Assembly (NCBI GenBank): GCA_046596055.1
Contig: JBKJNH010000022.1
Coordinates: 1 to 16,348 of the forward strand
Direction: 5' to 3'
Length of the DNA stretch: 16,348 bases
Origin: JANPEF01 sp046596055
Lineage (GTDB): Bacteria; Eisenbacteria; RBG-16-71-46; DASYSL01
The first letter of the stretch is position 1; the number at the start of each line of letters is the position of its first letter. Both the position numbers and the translations under genes were made by a program. The notes under the pieces were generated by a model. That model was not told the DNA's origin. It was given only the letters and a program-made list of their open reading frames with translations, and did not search any database. Shown piece after piece: positions 6,730 to 12,379 of this stretch.

Positions 6730-7613
6730 GACGCGCTCCCCGGGCGCGCCTGCGCCGACACCTTCCGTGCATCGCGGGTCGGCACCGGCACCGTGTCATC
6801 CTGGATCGAGCCCGGGATCGGCGCAGGCGCCGGCCCGGCGCCCGGAATGCCGCCGACGAGCGGCGGCAGGTCCTTTGCCCACGCTTCGAGGTTCTTCTGC
6901 TGCGCCGTCCCCTTGACCAGGCGGCGCAGGTACTCGATGGCCTTGTCGCGCATCACGGCGTTGTCCGTCGTCTCGGCGACGTGACGCCACAGCTCGAACG
7001 CGACCGCGTCGTACCCGGCCTTCTGGCCCGACCACGCGGCGAAGCGCTCGCAGTAGTCCGGAGCCTCGGGCTGGCGTGCCGCCTGCGCGAAGTCGAATGT
7101 CGCGCGAGTGAGGTTCTTCTTGCCCACGTAGTGCACGAAGCCGAGCTGGAACGGGTAGATCCACTCGTCGGGATTCGCCCGCATCCCCTTCTCGAGCAGG
7201 CGAACGCCCGCCGCGAACTGCTTGCCCTCCTGGCACAGCGAGGTGCCGCCGAACACGTAGGCGCTGCGGAACGCCGGGTCGAGCGACGTGATGATGTCGA
7301 ACACGTGCGCCATGTGCGTGAAGACGTTGTCGACCTGGCGGCGGTGACCGTAGTACTGGACGCCACGCAACCACATGAGGTCGGCCCACGCCGTCGCCTC
7401 GCCGAGGGCCGCCTGCTGCAGCCACGCTCCCGAGGGGTAGTACGCAAGCTCACCGAGAGGCTCGGGCTGCGGCAGCCGCGCCTGCGCCACGCGCAACTGA
7501 GCGAACGAGGCGACCGCCGCCAGCGCGAACACGACGGTCGCCAACGCGATGTTCCGGCGGGCGCGGCGCTCCGCCGGCCGGCGTTCGGGCCGGACGATCG
7601 GGTCGTCGCTCAC
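6726..7613 (-). CDS. Membrane-anchored TPR-like protein of the pilus cluster, function unknown
   Basis: The 295-residue product has a basic N-terminus (ERRPAERRARR), one transmembrane helix (about residues 21-41, NIALATVVFALAAVASFAQL), and a soluble, presumably periplasmic, region of repeated helix pairs. The region at about 60-240 has TPR-like spacing of small and aromatic residues, for example SAYVFGGTSLCQEGKQFAAGVRLLEKGMRANPDEWIYPFQLGFVHYV. The tail (about 250-295) is Pro/Ala-rich and probably disordered. The start is GTG at 7613, overlapping the permease stop by four bases (GTGA), with GGGAG 5 bases upstream. The tight coupling to an ABC exporter and to pilD suggests a role with one of them. 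The M. xanthus pil cluster also has accessory genes (pilG, pilH, pilI) between pilA and pilD, but I cannot equate this gene with pilG or pilI from sequence alone. Confidence 0.85.
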   Translation of the reverse strand: MSDDPIVRPERRPAERRARRNIALATVVFALAAVASFAQLRVAQARLPQPEPLGELAYYPSGAWLQQAALGEATAWADLMWLRGVQYYGHRRQVDNVFTHMAHVFDIITSLDPAFRSAYVFGGTSLCQEGKQFAAGVRLLEKGMRANPDEWIYPFQLGFVHYVGKKNLTRATFDFAQAARQPEAPDYCERFAAWSGQKAGYDAVAFELWRHVAETTDNAVMRDKAIEYLRRLVKGTAQQKNLEAWAKDLPPLVGGIPGAGPAPAPIPGSIQDDTVPVPTRDARKVSAQARPGSAS

Positions 7614-8377
7614 TTGAGCTCCCGGCGCTCGAACGCCACGACGGCGAGCGACAGCGCCGCCGCGGTGTAGGTCGCGGCGTACCCGACCGCGAGCCCAAGG
7701 TGCAGGACCGAAGTGCCCTCGCCGTGCGCGACCTGCGAGCGCAGGTTGAACAGCTCGAGGTTCGGCACCACGTACGAGGCGACCCGCATCACGTCGCCCG
7801 CCAGCCCGGGCATCTGGGCCGCGAAGTTGCGCAGGTCGTTCGTCCAGAATCCGGTCGCGTACAGGCCCAGGGTGTAGAGGACCGACAGCACCGGCGTGGA
7901 CAGTGACGAGAACAGGACCGCGAGAGCCGCCAGCACCACGTTCGCGCACGCGATCATGAATGCCGCCTGGACGATGGGACCGACGATTTCCGGCCCGCGC
8001 ACCGACACCCCCACCGCCACGAGGAGCAGCGTCATCGCCGCGACCGCCGTCGCCATCGTGGCGGCGAGCCCTGCCCACTTGCCGACGAGATACTGCCCCC
8101 GGCCGAGCGGACGCGACAGGACGACGTGGATGGTTCGCCGCTCGATCTCCTTGTGAACCAGTTGTGTCCCCACCAGGACAACGATGGCGATCCCGATCAA
8201 GCCGAGCGCGGAGAGGCCCAGATCGACGGTGATGCGCGCTCCCTCGCCGAGAGCGATCGGGGAGATGATGCGCGACAGCACCAGGACGGCGCCGCCGAAG
8301 ACGAGGACGAGGAACAACACGCGATCGCGAACGGCCTCGCGGAACGTGCCGCGGGCGACGGCGAAGATGGCGTTCAT
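7610..8377 (-). CDS. ABC-2 type transporter permease of the pilus cluster
   Basis: The 255-residue product is a polytopic membrane protein with about six hydrophobic segments (roughly 20-37, 52-75, 100-124, 135-158, 162-178, 228-248). Between the second and third lies the family-typical coupling segment HKEIERRTIHVVLSRPLGRGQYLVGKW. This fits an ABC-2 family (NosY-like) permease, partner of the ATPase just upstream. The ATG at 8377 overlaps the ATPase stop codon (ATGA) and has a GGAAGGAGG site 7 bases upstream; a longer reading from 8533 would lie inside the ATPase gene and is rejected. The ATPase/permease pair corresponds in position to the ABC transporter of the M. xanthus pil locus, which is required for pilus biogenesis there. 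The substrate is unknown. Confidence 0.93.
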   Translation of the reverse strand: MNAIFAVARGTFREAVRDRVLFLVLVFGGAVLVLSRIISPIALGEGARITVDLGLSALGLIGIAIVVLVGTQLVHKEIERRTIHVVLSRPLGRGQYLVGKWAGLAATMATAVAAMTLLLVAVGVSVRGPEIVGPIVQAAFMIACANVVLAALAVLFSSLSTPVLSVLYTLGLYATGFWTNDLRNFAAQMPGLAGDVMRVASYVVPNLELFNLRSQVAHGEGTSVLHLGLAVGYAATYTAAALSLAVVAFERRELK

Positions 8378-9444
8378 CGGCCGGCCTCCTTCCGGAATTC
8401 CAGCGCCGAGGCCGCGCGCTCGGGCTCTCCCCCGACGTCGTGGGCTCCTTCGAACATCTCCATGAACAGGTCTTCGAGCGAGCGCCGCCGCGGCACCAGG
8501 GCCTGCACCTCGTGCCCATGCGCCGCCAGCCACGCGACCAGCGCGGGCGCGCGGCCGCCGTCGGCGAAGACGATGCGCACGCGCGACCCGGCGGGCTCGA
8601 GCTTGGCCCCGGCGAACTCGGGCGGCAGCGCCAGGGTCCCGCGCGGCGCGACCACGATCTCCGCACCGCCCTCGCCGTGTTCCAGCAGGTCGTCCATCGT
8701 GCCTTCGGCGAGCAGGCGGCCGGCGCGCAGGATGGCGACACGGTCGCAGAGCATCTCGACGTCGTGGAGGATGTGGCTCGAGAAGACGACGGTGACGCCG
8801 TCCTTCTTCAGGTCGCGGATCAGTTCCGAAACCTCGTGGCGGCCGATCGGATCGAGCCCGGTCATCGGCTCGTCGAGGAACAGCAGGCGCGGCCGTCCCA
8901 TGAGCGCGTGTGCGAGTCCTGCGCGCTGGAGCATGCCCTTCGAGTACTTGCGCAGGCGCACGTTCGCGGAGGGGCCGAGGCCGACCCGCTCGATCAACGT
9001 CTTTGCCTGCGCGCGCGCCGCGCCGCCGCCGAGCCCGGCGAGCTCACCCGAGTACTCGAGGAACTCGAGTCCGCTCAGGTGGTCGTAGAAGTACGGGTTC
9101 TCCGGCAGGAAGCCGACGTCGACGCGGCTCTCGGGCGTGCCCGCCGGCTGGCCCAGCAACTCGGCGTTGCCCCGCGTCGCGGGGAGCAGGCCGAGCAGCA
9201 TGCGCAGCGTCGTCGTCTTGCCCGCGCCGTTCGGGCCCAGGAGGCCGAACGCACCCCCCTCCGGAACGGCGAAGGAGATCGACTCGACGGCGGTCTTGAC
9301 CCGCCGGGTCCAGGGGTGTCGGAAGTCCTTGCCGAGGCCATCGACGCGGACAGCCGACCGGCCGGAAGCTTGCCGGTGGGCCGGTCCCGGGATGGCCATC
9401 CTGGCCGGGCGGGTTCCCGAAACGAGTTGAAGGATCGTTCCCAT
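8374..9444 (-). CDS. pilH: ABC transporter ATP-binding protein of the pilus cluster (PilH-like)
   Basis: The 356-residue product is a NatA/CcmA-type ABC ATPase. Seen in order are Walker A (GPNGAGKTTT, about 70-79), a Q-loop region replaced by GFLPENPYFYD (111-121, a common form in this subfamily), the signature YSKGMLQR (167-174), Walker B (LLFLDEPMTGLDP, 187-199) and the H-loop (FSSHILHDVEMLCDR, 221-235). A C-terminal domain of about 100 residues (about 255-356) follows, as in drug/lipid-exporter-type ATPases. The ATG at 9444 has AGGAA about 7 bases upstream; a later ATG at 9399 and an earlier frame opening at 9537 are less likely. The symbol follows M. xanthus PilH, an ABC ATPase needed for pili and encoded in the same place. 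It rests on synteny, and true orthology was not tested. A sigma-54-like site lies 76 bases upstream. Confidence 0.88.
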   Translation of the reverse strand: MGTILQLVSGTRPARMAIPGPAHRQASGRSAVRVDGLGKDFRHPWTRRVKTAVESISFAVPEGGAFGLLGPNGAGKTTTLRMLLGLLPATRGNAELLGQPAGTPESRVDVGFLPENPYFYDHLSGLEFLEYSGELAGLGGGAARAQAKTLIERVGLGPSANVRLRKYSKGMLQRAGLAHALMGRPRLLFLDEPMTGLDPIGRHEVSELIRDLKKDGVTVVFSSHILHDVEMLCDRVAILRAGRLLAEGTMDDLLEHGEGGAEIVVAPRGTLALPPEFAGAKLEPAGSRVRIVFADGGRAPALVAWLAAHGHEVQALVPRRRSLEDLFMEMFEGAHDVGGEPERAASALEFRKEAGR

Positions 9445-9520
9445 CGTTCGTTCCTGTCGTGAGTTGTGCGTACGAGCCCGGGCGATCCATCGCTCCGGGA
9501 GGGGCTCTGTCCGAGCAAGA

Positions 9521-9536
9521 TGCACGGCCCGTGCCA
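9521..9536 (-). promoter_or_regulatory. Candidate sigma-54 promoter for the ABC/TPR/pilD operon (one mismatch in -12 box)
   Basis: On the minus strand the sequence reads TGGCACGGGCCGTGCA. This has a perfect -24 element (TGGCACG), correct spacing, and a -12 element GTGCA where TTGCA is expected, with the critical GC retained. The distance from the -24 element to the ABC start codon is within one base of that in the pilin promoter. The predicted transcript start is near 9510, giving a leader of about 66 bases. It lies just past the second pilin's terminator. The site also contains a small palindrome (9522-9534). Confidence 0.5.
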
Positions 9537-9545
9537 CAATTGCGG

Positions 9546-9577
9546 ACGCCCCGGCCTGCTGTCGCGGGCCGGGGCGT
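9546..9577 (-). terminator. Terminator hairpin downstream of the second pilin
   Basis: Arms at 9546-9556 (ACGCCCCGGCC) and 9567-9577 form a perfect 11-bp stem with a 10-base loop, starting 23 bases after the stop codon. No T-tract follows on the minus strand (CCGCAATTGTGG). It resembles the hairpin after pilQ in its stem sequence. Confidence 0.65.
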
Positions 9578-9600
9578 TCGTGCTGCCGAAGCGTGGCTGG

Positions 9601-10035
9601 CTACATCCCCGTCCGGAGGACCTGATTCAGCGGTACGCCGTCGGCGCCGTTGCCCATGACCTGGTAGGAGTCCGGGGTCGCCGGGTTGAAGCACATCTCG
9701 CCTGCGGCGCCGCCCGTCGGATTGGCGTCGAACTGGACGACCGAGGGTGCGGCGGTAAACGGATTGTCGGGGAAACTCGCGAACGGGACGTGCTGCTCGA
9801 GGGTTTGCCCGGCGTCCGAGAGGTCGGTCGCGTCGTCGGGGTAGCGGCCGCCCGAGACGGCCGCGAAGTCCTCGGCCGCGGTCTGCATGACGTGCATGTT
9901 GGTCTTCACCGACGCTTCCTTCGCGCGCCCGACCAGGGCGATGAAGTTCGGGATTGCCACCGAGGCAAGCAGGCCGATGATGACGACCACGATCATCAAC
10001 TCGATGAGGGTGAATCCCCTGCGGTCTGCGATCAC
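9601..10035 (-). CDS. Second type IV pilin (prepilin), paralogue of the adjacent pilin
   Basis: A 144-residue prepilin with a 7-residue leader (fMet-IADRRG) cleaved by PilD between Gly7 and Phe8, giving FTLIELMIVVVIIG, with the conserved Glu at mature position 5. The N-terminal helix is nearly identical to that of the adjacent pilin (AIPNF, RAKE-S-K-NMH, AED shared), while the globular part differs. The single cysteine (about residue 115) cannot form the usual C-terminal disulfide loop. I chose the GTG at 10035 because AGGGAG lies 6 bases upstream and it gives a standard leader; opening at 10095 would run through the preceding terminator hairpin. It could be an alternative major pilin or an abundant minor pilin. 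It follows the first pilin after 70 bases containing a strong hairpin, and no own promoter is evident. Confidence 0.93.
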   Translation of the reverse strand: MIADRRGFTLIELMIVVVIIGLLASVAIPNFIALVGRAKEASVKTNMHVMQTAAEDFAAVSGGRYPDDATDLSDAGQTLEQHVPFASFPDNPFTAAPSVVQFDANPTGGAAGEMCFNPATPDSYQVMGNGADGVPLNQVLRTGM

Positions 10036-10063
10036 GACGCGCTCCCTGTGGCGGAGGAACGGA

Positions 10064-10089
10064 ACGGGGGCGCCGGACGGCGCCCCCGT
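10064..10089 (-). terminator. Strong hairpin between the two pilin genes
   Basis: Arms 10064-10074 (ACGGGGGCGCC) and 10079-10089 form a perfect 11-bp GC-rich stem with a 4-base loop (GGAC on the plus strand). It starts 16 bases after the first pilin's stop codon. The minus-strand sequence after it is TTCCGTTCC, modestly T-rich. It is well placed to end most transcripts after the first pilin while allowing some read-through into the second. Confidence 0.7.
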
Positions 10090-10105
10090 CTCCACGTTCG
10101 CTCGA

Positions 10106-10513
10106 CTACTGGCCCGAGCTCAGCACCAGCGTCAGCGCCGCCGACTTGCCGTGACCCTTGATGTTGTACTCGGCCTGGCTCGAGTCGCAGTACGACGTGA
10201 TACCCGAGGTCGCCGTCGCCGGCTGCGTGTAGACCGCCCGGTTCTCGAGCGAGGTCGACGCCGAGTTGAACGGATTGGCAAAGCTCGCCGGCGTGGAGAT
10301 GCCCGTGCTGCTGGCCGGGTACACGCCATCCGCACGGACCGCAGCGTCTTCGGCGCCGAGCTGAACGGTGTGCATGTTGGCCTTGGTCGAGCCTTCCTTC
10401 GCGCGGTCCTGCATGGCGACGAAGTTGGGGATCGCGATGGCGGCCAGGATCCCGATGATCACGACCACGATCATGAGCTCGATCAGCGTGAAGCCCTTCT
10501 GATTACGCAGCAT
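10106..10513 (-). CDS. pilA: Major type IV pilin PilA (prepilin)
   Basis: A 135-residue prepilin: leader MLRNQKG, then FTLIELMIVVVIIGILAAIAIPNF, the classic type IVa N-terminus with Gly at -1, Phe at +1 and Glu at +5. PilD cleaves after Gly7. The hydrophobic helix (about residues 8-30) anchors the subunit in the membrane and forms the fibre core. The remaining globular domain is small and Ser/Thr/Ala-rich, with a single cysteine (about residue 109), so no disulfide-bonded D-region. It is called the major pilin because it comes first after pilSR, has a consensus sigma-54 promoter, a near-perfect ribosome binding site and an immediate strong terminator, as expected for a highly expressed subunit. 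Which of the two pilins dominates the fibre is inferred. Confidence 0.94.
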   Translation of the reverse strand: MLRNQKGFTLIELMIVVVIIGILAAIAIPNFVAMQDRAKEGSTKANMHTVQLGAEDAAVRADGVYPASSTGISTPASFANPFNSASTSLENRAVYTQPATATSGITSYCDSSQAEYNIKGHGKSAALTLVLSSGQ

Positions 10514-10520
10514 TCCGGTT

Positions 10521-10530
10521 CCTCCTCCTT
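10521..10530 (-). promoter_or_regulatory. Near-ideal ribosome binding site of pilA
   Basis: AAGGAGGAGG lies 7 bases before the pilA ATG. It is the strongest Shine-Dalgarno match in the window, consistent with high expression of this pilin. Confidence 0.85.
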
Positions 10531-10590
10531 GGAGTGGTGTAGGCCCTTCCCTCGCACGGTGCTGGTACAGCGCCCACGCCAGGAAGCAAG

Positions 10591-10606
10591 TGCAACCGCC
10601 GTGCCA
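10591..10606 (-). promoter_or_regulatory. Sigma-54 (-24/-12) promoter of pilA
   Basis: The minus strand reads TGGCACGGCGGTTGCA, a full match to the sigma-54 consensus TGGCACG-N4-TTGCW. The predicted transcript start is near 10580, about 67 bases before the pilA start codon. The adjacent PilR is a sigma-54 activator, and pilA is its classic target in Pseudomonas, Myxococcus and Geobacter. Confidence 0.92.
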
Positions 10607-10677
10607 TTCAGGCGAAGCCAGGGTGTGAAGCTACAAGCCATTGTTTCCCTGTATGTTACGATCATCGTTTCAACCCT

Positions 10678-10696
10678 AGCCGCGCTTCGCGCGGCT
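10678..10696. promoter_or_regulatory. Inverted repeat upstream of the pilA promoter, role unknown
   Basis: AGCCGCGC (10678-10685) and GCGCGGCT (10689-10696) are perfect 8-base inverted arms around TTC, centred about 107 bases upstream of the predicted pilA transcript start. It could be a protein-binding site or simply a hairpin. Its half-sites differ from those of the tandem palindromes further upstream. Confidence 0.4.
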
Positions 10697-10735
10697 GACA
10701 TGGATCGTAATTTGCCCGTTGCCTCCGGCCAGCTC

Positions 10736-10777
10736 TTGCGCAGCGCAACGTACGCGCCGGGATCGTGCGCGGCGCAA
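10736..10777. promoter_or_regulatory. Two tandem palindromes, candidate PilR enhancer sites
   Basis: TTGCGCAGCGCAA (10736-10748, perfect 6-base arms) and GTGCGCGGCGCAA (10765-10777) differ at only two of 13 positions, and both are symmetric around one central base. Their centres are 29 bases apart and lie about 162 and 191 bases upstream of the predicted pilA transcript start, within the usual range for sigma-54 activator sites. Assignment to PilR is inferred from position. Confidence 0.55.
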
Positions 10778-10798
10778 TGTCGTTCCCGGAAACAGCGA

Positions 10799-10828
10799 CG
10801 GGGAGCGGCCCCCGGAGGGCGCTCCCCG
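10799..10828 (-). terminator. Terminator of pilR (end of the upstream pil transcript)
   Basis: CGGGGAGCG (10799-10807) and CGCTCCCCG (10820-10828) form a perfect 9-bp stem, with a further short CCC/GGG pairing inside the loop. It lies about 73 bases after the pilR stop. The minus strand then reads TCGCTGTTTCC, with a short T run. Confidence 0.65.
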
Positions 10829-10901
10829 CGTCGTGAAATCGACCGTGGGCCGGACGTCCCGCGTCCCGCCGCTCCCCGGCCGTCGTCGTTGTGACTGCGC
10901 G

Positions 10902-12353
10902 CTACTCGTCGTCCGTGCCCGTGCGCTCGTCGGCGCGGCCCCACGAGGGGTCGCCGAACTCCGGGTGTCCCGGTCCGGGCAGGATGCGCCCGCGCTCGCC
11001 CTGCTTCTCCAGGCCGTAGGCGAGCAGCTTCCGGTACAGCGTCGAGGCGTTGATCCCCAGCACCTCGGACGCGCGCTTCTTCTGCCACTGCGTGTAGTCG
11101 AGCACCTTGAGGATGTACTCGCGCTCCAGCTCCTCGAGGCTCATGTTCGGCGACTCGATGATCAGGCTGCCGCGCGGCGTCGACCCGAAGCGGATCTTCT
11201 CCGGCAGGTCCTGCACGTCGATCGTGCCTTCCTCGTCGAGGATGACCGAACGCTCGATCACGTTCTCGAGCTCTCGCACGTTGCCGGGCCAGTCGTAGCG
11301 GGCCAGCGTCTCGAGCGCCTCCTTGGTGATCGTCTTCGTGCCCGACTGGGCCGCCAACTTCTTGAGGAAGTGGTCGACCAGAACCGGGATGTCGTCGCGG
11401 CGATTGCGCAGCGGCGGCAGCTTGAGCGGGATCACGTTGAGGCGGTAGTACAGGTCGGCGCGGAAGCGGCCCTCGGCCACCTCGCGCTCGAGGTCGGCGT
11501 TCGTCGCGGCGATCAGGCGGCAGTCGATCTTGATCGGCGTGGTGCCGCCGACGGGGATGATCTCCCGCTCCTGGAGCGCCCGCAGCAGCTTGACCTGCGT
11601 CGCCATGGGCATCTCGCCGACCTCGTCGAGGAAGAACGAGCCGCCCTCGGCCACCGTGAACAAGCCGGCCTGGTCCTTGTGCGCGCCAGTGAACGAGCCC
11701 TTCACGTGGCCGAACAGGTTCGACTCCAGCAGGTCGCGCGGAATCGCGCCGCAGTTGATCGACACGAACGGACCGTGATTGCGGCCGCTGCGGTAGTGGA
11801 TCTCGCGGGCCACCAGCTCCTTCCCCGTTCCCGACTCGCCGACGATGAGGATCGTCGAGTCGGTGTTCGCCACCTTGTCGATCATCTTGAAGACCTTGTT
11901 CATCTCCTCGGAGCCGCCGATGATCTCCTTTTCCTCATGCGAGCGCTTGAGCTCCCGCTTGAGGTACGAGTTCTCGTTGCGCACCTTGCGCATCTCCAGG
12001 GCGTTCTTGACGATGACCCGAATCTCTTCGTTCTTGGCGTTCTTCTCGAGGTACTGGAAGGCGCCGAGGTTCACCGCGTCGATGGCCGACTTCTGCGAAG
12101 CGTAGGCGGTCATCACGATCACCGGCAGGTTCGGGTCACACTTCTTGAGGCCCGACAGCACCTCGATCCCGTCCGCACCGGGCATCTTGAAATCTGTGAT
12201 CGCGACGTCGAACGATTCGGTGCGGGCGCGCTCCAGCGCCTCCCGAGGATCGTTGACGGCCACGACCGTATAGCCCTCTTTCTTGAGCACGATGCTCAAG
12301 AACTGGGTCATGCTGGTTTCGTCGTCGATGACGAGGATCTTTTCGCCTGCCAT
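10902..12353 (-). CDS. pilR: Sigma-54-dependent response regulator PilR (NtrC family)
   Basis: PilR, when phosphorylated by PilS, activates sigma-54 RNA polymerase at pilA. The 483-residue product has a receiver domain (about 1-120; acidic pocket D10/D11, acceptor D54 in ITDFKMPG, T82, K104). The AAA+ activator domain (about 143-370) has Walker A GESGTGKE (172-179), the sigma-54 contact loop as GSFTGA (219-224), Walker B SFFLDE (239-244) and the WPGNVRELENVIERS segment (355-369). A Fis-type helix-turn-helix follows (about 408-449; KKRASEVLGINASTLYRKL), with a Gly/Pro-rich tail of about 34 residues. The receiver's usual Lys-Pro is Lys-Asn here. The ATG at 12353 has AAGGAA about 10 bases upstream and follows pilS by 26 bases. 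The -24/-12 promoter of the next gene supports the assignment. Confidence 0.95.
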   Translation of the reverse strand: MAGEKILVIDDETSMTQFLSIVLKKEGYTVVAVNDPREALERARTESFDVAITDFKMPGADGIEVLSGLKKCDPNLPVIVMTAYASQKSAIDAVNLGAFQYLEKNAKNEEIRVIVKNALEMRKVRNENSYLKRELKRSHEEKEIIGGSEEMNKVFKMIDKVANTDSTILIVGESGTGKELVAREIHYRSGRNHGPFVSINCGAIPRDLLESNLFGHVKGSFTGAHKDQAGLFTVAEGGSFFLDEVGEMPMATQVKLLRALQEREIIPVGGTTPIKIDCRLIAATNADLEREVAEGRFRADLYYRLNVIPLKLPPLRNRRDDIPVLVDHFLKKLAAQSGTKTITKEALETLARYDWPGNVRELENVIERSVILDEEGTIDVQDLPEKIRFGSTPRGSLIIESPNMSLEELEREYILKVLDYTQWQKKRASEVLGINASTLYRKLLAYGLEKQGERGRILPGPGHPEFGDPSWGRADERTGTDDE

Positions 12354-12379
12354 GGTCGTTCGTTCCTTCGGTCCGGGCC

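Larger units (their letters stand above)
10514..10901. other. Regulatory intergenic region between pilR and pilA
   Basis: This 388-base gap holds no convincing gene on either strand. In the direction of pilA transcription it contains the pilR terminator (10799-10828), two tandem palindromes (10736-10777), a third inverted repeat (10678-10696), and a locally less GC-rich stretch with an ACGAT-C-ATCGT palindrome (10658-10668). The sigma-54 promoter (10591-10606), an untranslated leader of about 67 bases and the pilA ribosome binding site follow. Confidence 0.8.

Noticed and set aside
10036..10095. Longer start for the second pilin (leader of about 27 residues)
   Set aside because: It would be translated through the terminator hairpin and give an atypically long leader; the GTG at 10035 has AGGGAG and gives a standard 7-residue leader.
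10630..10680. IHF binding site between enhancer and pilA promoter
   Set aside because: The stretch is A/T-richer than its surroundings, but no sequence fits the IHF consensus well enough to call.
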